DNA from: CALITV01 sp964415795
GTDB lineage: Bacteria; UBP6; UBA1177; JAKLFG01
Length of the DNA: 64,000 nucleotides
Reading direction: 5' to 3'
Assembly (NCBI GenBank): GCA_964415795.1
Contig: CAYQBN010000005.1
Coordinates: 98,557 to 162,556 of the forward strand
Position 1 is the first letter of the stretch; each line of letters begins with the position of its first letter. The notes beneath the pieces were generated by a model. The model was not told the DNA's origin and searched no databases. It was given only the letters and a program-made list of their open reading frames with translations. Both the position numbers and the translations under genes were made by a program. Positions 43,057 to 50,408 of the stretch are shown here, piece by piece.

Positions 43057-44181
43057 CTAAAGATGTTTCCTGAACCGCACCACCGCGGCGGCAAAGGTGA
43101 CGGTGCCGAGGATGGCGAGTGCGGTAAGCTCGTCGGCGAGGAGCGCGATGCCCGATCCCTTGAGGAAGAGGGCGCGCACGATTTCGAGGTAGTAGGTGAG
43201 CGCGATCCCTTTCGAGATGAGTTGGAACACCGGCGGCATCGACTCTATCGGGAAGACGAATCCCGAAAGGTAGATGAAGGGCATGAGGATACCGAACATG
43301 ACGGTCATCATCGCCTGCTGTTGGGTCTGAGAGACCGTTGAGACAAAGAGTCCCAACCCGAGCGTGTTGAAGAGGAACAGGAGCGAGCCGACAAAGAGCA
43401 GCCCTACCGAGCCGCGGAAGGGAAGGCCGAACACGAAGACGGCGGCGAGGGTGACGAGGAGCACCTCGACGAGCCCGATGATGAGGAAGGGAAGCAGTTT
43501 CCCCAAAAGAAGCGGCAGTTTCTTGAGCGGTGTCACGACGAGCATTTCGATGGTCCCCGCCTCTTTTTCCCGAACGAGCGCCATCGCGGTGAGCATGATG
43601 GTGATGATCATGAGGATGAGTCCCAAGATCGCCGGTACCATGAACCAGCGGGTCTTCAGTTCAGGGTTGTACCAGACGCGCTCGCGGAGCTCTATCCCGC
43701 CGGGAGCCGAAAGGGCGCGCACCGTCGCGGAAGAAACGAGAATATCGGAGGAATAACGGTTAGTTATCTGCACCGCCATCGCGAGTCCGTTCATGGCGTA
43801 GGTGGTGTCGGAGCCGTTCACGAGTATCTGCACCGTCGTTCCGTCGCCGCGTCGGAGGTTCCTGCCGAATCCCTGCGGGATCACGAGCGCCGTCTGCACC
43901 TCGCCGCGCTCCATGAGGCGGTCTATCTCGCGGCGGTCGGTCGTGTCGGCACTGCGGACAAAGTGGTCGCCGGCAAAAAAGTGGCTCACGAACTCACGGC
44001 TTTCGGCGCTCTTGTCGTAGTCGCAGACCGCCGTCGGGATCCGCTCGACATCGAAGTTGACGGCAAACCCGAGGATGATGAGCTGCACGACCGGCGCGAC
44101 GAAGAGAATGGGGAACATCCGTTTGTCACGGCGCAGTTGCAGAAGTTCCTTACGGATCATGCGGGCAAGCATCCGGCGCAT
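43057..44181 (-). CDS. ABC exporter permease (YbhR/YbhS-like, second)
   Basis: A 374-residue ABC-2 type permease: an N-terminal helix, a large periplasmic domain (about residues 45-170) and five helices in the C-terminal half, including IPAILGLILMIITIMLTAMALVREKEAGT, whose VREKE-GT motif is typical. It overlaps the first permease by one base (TGATG). Two permeases plus two ATPases plus an HlyD-like protein match the ybhGFSR arrangement. It is the last gene of the operon. Confidence 0.85.
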   Translation of the reverse strand: MRRMLARMIRKELLQLRRDKRMFPILFVAPVVQLIILGFAVNFDVERIPTAVCDYDKSAESREFVSHFFAGDHFVRSADTTDRREIDRLMERGEVQTALVIPQGFGRNLRRGDGTTVQILVNGSDTTYAMNGLAMAVQITNRYSSDILVSSATVRALSAPGGIELRERVWYNPELKTRWFMVPAILGLILMIITIMLTAMALVREKEAGTIEMLVVTPLKKLPLLLGKLLPFLIIGLVEVLLVTLAAVFVFGLPFRGSVGLLFVGSLLFLFNTLGLGLFVSTVSQTQQQAMMTVMFGILMPFIYLSGFVFPIESMPPVFQLISKGIALTYYLEIVRALFLKGSGIALLADELTALAILGTVTFAAAVVRFRKHL

Positions 44182-45305
44182 CAGACGAGCCTCGTTCTCT
44201 TGAGCCGTATCGTCGCGACGACGAGCAGAAAGAGCGAAAAGAAAAGGAGCGCAAGGAGGTCGAACAGTCCGGTCTCGAAGCCGGCGCCGCGGAGCATGAC
44301 GGCACGGAGAAGATTCACGAAGTAGCGCGCCGGCACGACGACCGTGATTGCCCGGATGATGGCCGGCATTCCCGCGATCGGGAAGATGAATCCCGACAGA
44401 AGGAGCGACGGCAGGATGCTCGAGAGCGCCGCGGCGAAGAAGGCGACCTGCTGGGAGGTGGTCACCGTCGAGATGAGCACCCCTTGGGCGAGCGCCGCGA
44501 GGATGAAGAGGAGCGCCGCGAGGATGAAGAGGAGAAGCGATCCGCGGATCTCGAGCCCGAACGCGGCGTGTCCGACGATGATGAGGAGCGTCGTGCTCGC
44601 CGCCGCGACGAAGAGGTAAGGAACCGTTTTGCCGATGATGACGGCAGGGGCCGAGAGCGGCGAGACGAGCAGTTGTTCCATGGTGCCGCGTTCCCGCTCG
44701 CGCACCACCGACAGCGCCGTCGAGATGGTACCGGTTATCATGAGGATGAAGACGATGAGACCGGTCACGAGGAAGAGGCTCGACTTGAGTTCGGGATTGT
44801 ACCAGACGCGCGGTTCGGGTGTGACCGGCGCCATGGCCGTCCGACCGGTCCGGAGCATCGTTTCGGCGAGGATGCGCTGACCGAACGAGGCAGCGAAGGC
44901 GCGTAGATAGCCCTGCACGATCGTCGCCTTGCGGCCGTCGGAGCCGTCAATGAGCGCCTGCACGCTCGCTACTTCCCCCCGTTCGACCGCCCGTGCAAAG
45001 CCTGCAGGTATCACGAGCGCCACCGTCACCCGTCCCTCTTCGATTGCCCGGTCGAGTGCCGCGTGGGTGGCTACGACCTCGCGCAGGTCGAAGTACTCGC
45101 CGACGGTCAGCCGCTCGACGAACTCGCGCGAGCGGTCACTGTGGTCGAGGTCGAGCACGCCGGTGGCGATATGGGTCACATCGAACGAAAGGACATAGCC
45201 GAACAGAAAAAGGAGGATCGCCGGCACGAAGACAAGGACCGCAAGCGTCCGCGGGTCGCGCCGTATCTGACGGAATTCTTTCGCGATTACCGCTCCAAGG
45301 CTCAT
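44181..45305 (-). CDS. ABC exporter permease (YbhR/YbhS-like, first)
   Basis: A 374-residue ABC-2 type permease with the same layout as its neighbour: FRQIRRDPRTLAVLVFVPAILLFLFGYVL, a periplasmic domain, then VVRERERGTMEQLLVSPL and four or five helices. The start at 45305 forms an ATGA overlap with the upstream ATPase; a longer start at 45326 would lie within that gene. The two permeases probably form a heterodimeric channel. Confidence 0.85.
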   Translation of the reverse strand: MSLGAVIAKEFRQIRRDPRTLAVLVFVPAILLFLFGYVLSFDVTHIATGVLDLDHSDRSREFVERLTVGEYFDLREVVATHAALDRAIEEGRVTVALVIPAGFARAVERGEVASVQALIDGSDGRKATIVQGYLRAFAASFGQRILAETMLRTGRTAMAPVTPEPRVWYNPELKSSLFLVTGLIVFILMITGTISTALSVVRERERGTMEQLLVSPLSAPAVIIGKTVPYLFVAAASTTLLIIVGHAAFGLEIRGSLLLFILAALLFILAALAQGVLISTVTTSQQVAFFAAALSSILPSLLLSGFIFPIAGMPAIIRAITVVVPARYFVNLLRAVMLRGAGFETGLFDLLALLFFSLFLLVVATIRLKRTRLV

Positions 45306-46222
45306 GCGCGCTTCTCCGCATACCACAGAAAGAGGTCCTCGAGCGTGGGCTCGATCTCCTCTATCCCGCGGATGCCCGCTACCGACGACAGTACCGCCGC
45401 CGGATCGGCACCCCGCGGCAGAAGCAGGTGGAGCGCATCACCGAAGAGCGCCGCCGAGCGGACATTCGGCAGGGAACGCACCTGCGGAAGGAGTGCCGCG
45501 GCGTTGTCGGCGGTCACCTCTACGAGCATCCACTCGGCGAGAGAGCCCTTGAGACGCGTCGGGCTGTCGCACGCGACGATCTCGCCGTCGGCGATGATGG
45601 CGATCCGATGGCAGAACTCCGCCTCGTCGAGGAAGTGGGTCGTGACGAACAGCGTGGTCCCGTGTGCCGCGAGGTCGTTCATGATCTCCCAGAAGGCGCG
45701 CCGCTGGAGCGGATCGACTCCCGCGGTCGGCTCGTCAAGGAAAACGACCGATGGTTCGTGGAGCAGAGCGACGGCAAGGGCAAGCCGCTGTTCGAAGCCG
45801 CGCGGCAGCGCACCGGCAAGGTCATGTCGCCGCTCGCCGAGAGCGAGAAGCGTAAGGAGGTCCTCCCGCCGCACCCGGAGCCGCGATTCACTCATCCCGT
45901 AGATGCCACCGAAAAACGAAAGGTTTTCGTCAACGGTGAGGTCGCGGTAGAGCGAAAATTTCTGGCTCATGTAGCCGATGCGCCGCTTCACCTCCTCCGG
46001 ATCCTTGGTCACCTCGACGCCTGCCACGAACGCCGTGCCGCCGCTCGGCGGCAAGAGACCGCAGAGCATTTTGATGGTCGTTGACTTTCCGGCACCGTTC
46101 GCGCCGAGGAACCCGAAGATCTCGCCCGGCGCCACGCTCAGCGAGATCCCCTTTACCGCGCGGAACGATCCGAACCGCTTCTCCAAGCGTGAAACCTCGA
46201 TCGCAGGCCGGTTTCCTATCAT
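45302..46222 (-). CDS. ABC exporter ATPase (YbhF-like, C-terminal half equivalent)
   Basis: A 306-residue ATP-binding subunit. Walker A is GANGAGKST, Walker B VVFLDEPTAGVDP, and the switch His is in VTTHFLDE. The signature motif is LPRGFEQ instead of LSGGQ, as in the second ATPase half of YbhF-type proteins. It overlaps the neighbouring ATPase and permease genes by four bases each. E. coli YbhF has both ATPases in one chain; here they are separate genes. Confidence 0.88.
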   Translation of the reverse strand: MIGNRPAIEVSRLEKRFGSFRAVKGISLSVAPGEIFGFLGANGAGKSTTIKMLCGLLPPSGGTAFVAGVEVTKDPEEVKRRIGYMSQKFSLYRDLTVDENLSFFGGIYGMSESRLRVRREDLLTLLALGERRHDLAGALPRGFEQRLALAVALLHEPSVVFLDEPTAGVDPLQRRAFWEIMNDLAAHGTTLFVTTHFLDEAEFCHRIAIIADGEIVACDSPTRLKGSLAEWMLVEVTADNAAALLPQVRSLPNVRSAALFGDALHLLLPRGADPAAVLSSVAGIRGIEEIEPTLEDLFLWYAEKRA

Positions 46223-47139
46223 ACTGGCCCCCCTTTTTCCTGCTCAAGGAGCGCCACATACACATCCTCGAGGAGCGGATGAGCCACCCGGAAGGAGCGA
46301 AGGGATGCGGCCGATTCGAGGTGCGCCCGGAGCGTCGTGGTGTCGGTATCGGCGGAGAGCGTCGCTCGCACCCGATCGCCCACGATGCGCGCCGAAAGAA
46401 CACCGGGAAGCGAGCGGAGATAGGCGCATACCTCACCGAGCGCCGTCGCGGAAACCTCGATGAACTGCTCCCTCAGTCTCTGCTTCGCTTCGCGCGGCGA
46501 CACCACCGAAAGAAGCCTCCCTTCGGAGAGGAAGGCAACACGCGAACAACGCTCCGCCTCGTCGAGGTAAGGGGTTGAAATGACTATTGTTGTTCCCTGT
46601 CGCGCCACCTCGGCGAGGATGTCCCAGAACTCGCGGCGTGCCACCGGATCGACACCGTTGGTCGGCTCATCGAGAAAGATGACCTCCGGCGTGTGAATAA
46701 GGCTCACCGCGAGCGCGAGTTTCTGTTGCATGCCGCCCGATAGCGCGCCAGCGAGCCGGTCGCTGAAAGGAGCGAGCCCGAGGGTACGCAGGAGTCCTTC
46801 CCCCCGTTCCCGCAGATCCCGAACGCCGTGTACCGTGCCGAAAAAAGATAGATTTTCCCACACCGTAAGATCGGTATAAAGCGAGAAGCGTTGGGAGAGA
46901 TAGCCGATCTTTTGAATGAGACGCCTTTTGTCGCGCACCGTGTCGAAGCCGAGCACCTGACATGTCCCGGCGCTCGGCGTAAGAAGCCCGCAGAAGATAC
47001 GGATGAGCGTCGTTTTGCCGGCGCCGTCGGGACCAATGAGGCCGAATATCTCTCCGCGTTCGACCGAGAGGCTCACCCCGCGGAGCGCCTGCCGGCTGCC
47101 AAATGAAAACTGGAGATTTTCGGCGATAAGTACGGTCAT
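46219..47139 (-). CDS. ABC exporter ATPase (YbhF-like, N-terminal half equivalent)
   Basis: A 306-residue ATP-binding subunit with Walker A GPDGAGKTT, standard signature LSGGMQQK, Walker B VIFLDEPTNGVDP and a variant switch region STPYLDE in which Tyr replaces the usual His. Such a variant suggests that hydrolysis may be asymmetric between the two ATPase subunits; this is inference. It overlaps the membrane-fusion-protein gene by four bases. Confidence 0.88.
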   Translation of the reverse strand: MTVLIAENLQFSFGSRQALRGVSLSVERGEIFGLIGPDGAGKTTLIRIFCGLLTPSAGTCQVLGFDTVRDKRRLIQKIGYLSQRFSLYTDLTVWENLSFFGTVHGVRDLRERGEGLLRTLGLAPFSDRLAGALSGGMQQKLALAVSLIHTPEVIFLDEPTNGVDPVARREFWDILAEVARQGTTIVISTPYLDEAERCSRVAFLSEGRLLSVVSPREAKQRLREQFIEVSATALGEVCAYLRSLPGVLSARIVGDRVRATLSADTDTTTLRAHLESAASLRSFRVAHPLLEDVYVALLEQEKGGPV

Positions 47140-48197
47140 AGGATCGCTTCTTTTTTCAACTCACCCCGCCGCGCGGGCACTCCTCTTTTCGGTTCCCAGC
47201 CATAGCCGTGCGACGACTGGCCCAGAGAGGGACCGGGGGTGAGTTTCCCGATCACCACTTCCACCGGCATCCCCGGCTTGAGGATACCTTCGCCGTTCTC
47301 GGCGGTGAGTTCTATGCGGAACACCGTCTTTATCCGCTCGTCGCGGGTCTGGATCGTCTTGGGGGTGAACTCGGCGGTATCGGCGATGCGCGAGACCGTC
47401 GCGGTGAGCGGCGTGTTGGGGAACGAATCGGTGCGCACCGTCACCGTCATGCCCGGCTTCACGAATCCGATCTCCCGTTCCGGGACGAAGGCCGTTATCT
47501 TGACCCGCGTCAGGTCGCTGATGACGGCGATCGACGTGCCGGCACCGACCACCTCGCCCGGCTCGGCGAGCCGGTGGAGCACCGTCCCATCGCTCGGTGC
47601 AACAATGGTGCAGTCGGCTATCTTCTTGCGGAGCACCTCGACCGCCGCACGTGCCTGCTCGTACGCCGCCGCCGCCGCATCGATCTCCTCTTTCTGCGCT
47701 CCGTTCAGTGCCTTTTCGTACTGCTTCTTCGCCTGCTCGAGCTGGCTTTTCGCCCGGTCGCGCTGAGTTTTTATATCGTCGAGATCCTTCTCGGTCGCTG
47801 AGCCGTTCTCGGAAAGCCGCGCGATGCGCTGGTATTCGCGCTCGAACTTCTCGAGAGCGATCTCGGCCTGAGTGACCAGTTCTTTCGCCGCAGCGAGGTC
47901 TTCGCTCCGCACCCCTTTCTTCACGAGAGCAAGTCTCGCCGCCGCTGCCTTGACCCCCGCCTCGGCCTGCTTCAGTTGCAGTTCGTAGTCGGTAGGATCT
48001 ATCTGGGCGATGACCTCTCCTTTGCGCACCACGGTCCCTTCGACCACAGTCACCGTGGTAAGCCGCCCCGCCACGAGCGACGCTATTCGCACCGGGTCAC
48101 TTTCGACCGATCCGGTGAGCACGATCTCGGAAAGGTTTTCCTTCCCCGCACAAGCGGTTAGCGCCATCACCACGAGCAGGAAAATAAGATTTTTCAT
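47136..48197 (-). CDS. HlyD-family membrane fusion lipoprotein (YbhG-like)
   Basis: A 353-residue protein with a lipoprotein signal (lipobox ALTAC, Cys16). It has the biotinyl-lipoyl half-motif GTVVRKGEVIAQIDPTDYE, a long coiled coil (about residues 70-190), the second half DCTIVAPSDGTVLHRL, and a beta-barrel domain. It would link the inner-membrane exporter to an outer-membrane partner. The C-terminal 30 residues are Gly/Lys/Arg-rich and unusual. It overlaps the TetR gene by four bases. Confidence 0.88.
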   Translation of the reverse strand: MKNLIFLLVVMALTACAGKENLSEIVLTGSVESDPVRIASLVAGRLTTVTVVEGTVVRKGEVIAQIDPTDYELQLKQAEAGVKAAAARLALVKKGVRSEDLAAAKELVTQAEIALEKFEREYQRIARLSENGSATEKDLDDIKTQRDRAKSQLEQAKKQYEKALNGAQKEEIDAAAAAYEQARAAVEVLRKKIADCTIVAPSDGTVLHRLAEPGEVVGAGTSIAVISDLTRVKITAFVPEREIGFVKPGMTVTVRTDSFPNTPLTATVSRIADTAEFTPKTIQTRDERIKTVFRIELTAENGEGILKPGMPVEVVIGKLTPGPSLGQSSHGYGWEPKRGVPARRGELKKEAIL

Positions 48198-48784
48198 GAC
48201 CGCACCTCCCGGCGTCCTTTGTCGGTGAGGATCCCGTGGAAGAAAATGCCAAAGATCTGCGGACCCAGGTCAGAGGGACGGAGGTTGAGTTCGAGCATCA
48301 TCGAGGGGTTCGCAATGCGGCTTATCGTTTGCATGAAGATACGGAGAAAAAGGTCGGTGTTGAGATCGGGTCGTACCTCGCCGGTCTTTTTTCCGCGTTC
48401 GATCACCTCACCGAGGTGAGAGAGTACCGCAAGACGACGCTCTTCGATCTCGCGCCAGAGTTCGGGCATCATCCGCATATCGCTCATCATCGGCTCCGAG
48501 ATCTCGTGCCCGAGCGTATGGAATACCTCGACGGCGCTGGCAAACAGTTCGGCAACTCCCGAAGATCTTTCCATAAGTTCACTCATTCGTGCTATCTTCG
48601 GCATCATGATCGAGAAAACAACCCCCTTTATGAGGTCCTCTTTCGAGGGAAAAAGACCGTAGATCGTCTTCTTGCTCATCCGCAGATTCGCGGCGATCTC
48701 CTCCATCGTGACACGCCGGAACCCGTGCTGAAAGAAAAGCCGCTTCGCTTCGGAAATTACCAAACCACGAACATTATCGTACAC
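48194..48784 (-). CDS. TetR-family regulator of the exporter operon
   Basis: A 196-residue regulator with the helix-turn-helix VTMEEIAANLRMSKKTIYGLFPSKEDLI and a helical ligand-binding domain. The GTG start has GGAGG five bases upstream. It is the first gene of its operon, as CecR (YbiH) is for ybhGFSR in E. coli, and would respond to exported compounds. An inverted repeat upstream is a candidate operator. Confidence 0.88.
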   Translation of the reverse strand: MYDNVRGLVISEAKRLFFQHGFRRVTMEEIAANLRMSKKTIYGLFPSKEDLIKGVVFSIMMPKIARMSELMERSSGVAELFASAVEVFHTLGHEISEPMMSDMRMMPELWREIEERRLAVLSHLGEVIERGKKTGEVRPDLNTDLFLRIFMQTISRIANPSMMLELNLRPSDLGPQIFGIFFHGILTDKGRREVRS

Positions 48785-48803
48785 TTCTGCCTCCAGAAAC
48801 TAC

Positions 48804-48831
48804 GGAAACTAAAAAAACAAAATTCGTTTCC
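48804..48831. promoter_or_regulatory. Candidate TetR operator
   Basis: Inverted repeat GGAAAC (48804-48809) / GTTTCC (48826-48831) with 16 bases between, located between the -10 box and the GTG start of the regulator. Binding is a guess from position. Confidence 0.35.
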
Positions 48832-48860
48832 ACAATACACCGTTCGCTGCCGTTTGTCAA
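48832..48860 (-). promoter_or_regulatory. Promoter of the TetR-exporter operon
   Basis: Minus strand TTGACA (48860-48855), 17 bases, TATTGT (48837-48832), about 48 bases before the GTG start. Confidence 0.6.
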
Positions 48861-48876
48861 GTACCACTGCCTTCGA

Positions 48877-48904
48877 TTGCTTTTTCAGTGAAACACGCTA
48901 TGAT
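48877..48904 (+). promoter_or_regulatory. Promoter of the sugar-phosphate transferase gene
   Basis: TTGCTT (48877-48882), 16 bases, TATGAT (48899-48904), 28 bases before the ATG at 48932. Confidence 0.45.
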
Positions 48905-48931
48905 AAAGCGCTACTGCGGGGAAGTTAATAA

Positions 48932-50347
48932 ATGAAGACCTTTCTCACGGCATTCCTCATCGCATTCGGTTTCGTCGCGTTTGTGACACCGATCCTCATT
49001 CATTACGGCCTCAAGTGGGGCCTCGTGGATGTCACCAACCGGCGCACCATTCACCGCGGACGCATCCCGCGGATCGGCGGGATCGGCATCGCACTCGGCA
49101 CCATTCTCCCGCTCGTTCTCCTCTATTTTTACCACAACAATGTCTCGGAGGTCTTCTTCAAGGAGATCGCCAACCCGATCGTCGTCATCGGCGGCGGGCT
49201 TCTCATCAGCGGACTCGGGCTTCTCGACGACGCGCGGGGGGTGCCGGCCAAGTGGAAGTTCCTTTTCCAGATAGCGCTCGCCGTCGGCGCCTACTACCTC
49301 GGCTTCATGATAGACCGCGTCTATACGCCGTGGGGGTTCGTCGAGTTCGGCTACTTCTCGCTTCCGCTCACCGTCCTCTGGATCGTCGGCATTGTGAACG
49401 CTTTCAACCTCATAGACGGGATGGACGGGCTCTCGTCGGGCATCGCCTTCTTTGTTTCGCTCACGATCTTCGTGCTTGCCCTTCACAACATGGTCGAGTT
49501 CGTGGCGCTCATCTCGGCGGCGCTCGCCGGCGCGGTGGTCGGATTCCTCCTCTACAACTTCAACCCAGCCAAGATCTTCATGGGCGACTCGGGTTCGATG
49601 TTCATCGGGTTCATACTCGCGGTGCTCTCGCTCAAGGGTGCCTCGAAGCACTCGACGCTCGTCTCGGTGCTCGTTCCCGTCGTCGCGATGGGTGTTCCCA
49701 TCCTCGATACGACGCTCGCCTTCGTGCGGCGGCTTCTGCGCAGCCAGCCCATCTTCATGGCCGACCGTCAGCATATCCATCACCTTCTCCTCTCGAAGGG
49801 GTGGAATCAGCGGCGTGTCGTGATGACGCTCTACGGGCTCTCCGTTTTCTTCACCGCGATCGCCCTTTTCGCGATGTTCCTCAAGGACCGTGAAGCATTC
49901 CTCATTCTCGCCGCCTTTTCGGTGGTCGTCATCGTCATCATCACGAAACTTGGCTATCTCGACATCCTCCTCAGCCGCTACCGTATGAACCGCGATCGGC
50001 GGCTCGAGAACATCCTCGAAGAGACGCTCGTACGCCAGATCGCGCGGCTCCCGCTCCGCGAGATGGAAGCGCTCATCTTCGATCTGCCGGTCAAGGGTTT
50101 TGCGCTCATAGATGCAAAGGGAACCCCGCTCTTTTCCTCGGGAGAACAGGACCCCGTCAACTTTCTCGACCTCCAGACCGATGGTGATCATTTCCTGCGG
50201 CTCTACTGGAACGGCATCGTTCCAGCGATAAACTCCCGCGAGACGCTCATGCTCTCGCTCATCGCCAAATCGCTCGCCGCCTATCTCGGCGTTGGGACGA
50301 AAGATTCGACTGAAACTTCCGCATCTTCTTCAGGGGCCGCTCATTGA
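48932..50347 (+). CDS. WecA/TagO-type polyprenyl-phosphate sugar-1-phosphate transferase, with C-terminal extension
   Basis: A 471-residue integral membrane enzyme with about ten helices. LLDDARGVPAKWKFLFQ carries the Asp-Asp pair, NAFNLIDGMDGLSSG the catalytic-loop motif, FMGDSGSMFIGF another conserved segment, and DRQHIHHLLLSKG the His-rich loop typical of WecA/TagO rather than MraY. It would start O-antigen-type or wall-polymer assembly on undecaprenyl phosphate. Beyond the usual end (about residue 350) is a cytoplasmic-looking extension of about 120 residues (FDLPVKGFALIDAKGTPLF) of unknown role. It stands next to no polysaccharide genes. Confidence 0.88.
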   Translation: MKTFLTAFLIAFGFVAFVTPILIHYGLKWGLVDVTNRRTIHRGRIPRIGGIGIALGTILPLVLLYFYHNNVSEVFFKEIANPIVVIGGGLLISGLGLLDDARGVPAKWKFLFQIALAVGAYYLGFMIDRVYTPWGFVEFGYFSLPLTVLWIVGIVNAFNLIDGMDGLSSGIAFFVSLTIFVLALHNMVEFVALISAALAGAVVGFLLYNFNPAKIFMGDSGSMFIGFILAVLSLKGASKHSTLVSVLVPVVAMGVPILDTTLAFVRRLLRSQPIFMADRQHIHHLLLSKGWNQRRVVMTLYGLSVFFTAIALFAMFLKDREAFLILAAFSVVVIVIITKLGYLDILLSRYRMNRDRRLENILEETLVRQIARLPLREMEALIFDLPVKGFALIDAKGTPLFSSGEQDPVNFLDLQTDGDHFLRLYWNGIVPAINSRETLMLSLIAKSLAAYLGVGTKDSTETSASSSGAAH

Positions 50348-50371
50348 CAAACCGTTTTTCGTCCCTATAGT
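50344..50371 (+). promoter_or_regulatory. Promoter of the multidomain reductase gene
   Basis: TTGACA (50344-50349), 16 bases, TATAGT (50366-50371), 38 bases before the ATG at 50409. It begins at the stop codon of the previous gene. Confidence 0.6.
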
Positions 50372-50408
50372 TGCTGATAACAACTTTTTACTTCCTCGGG
50401 AGGAACCC

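Noticed and set aside
48911..50191. Minus-strand open frame opposite the WecA-type gene
   Set aside because: It is a shadow rich in Glu, Asp, Arg and His with no motif; the plus-strand gene has all family signatures.
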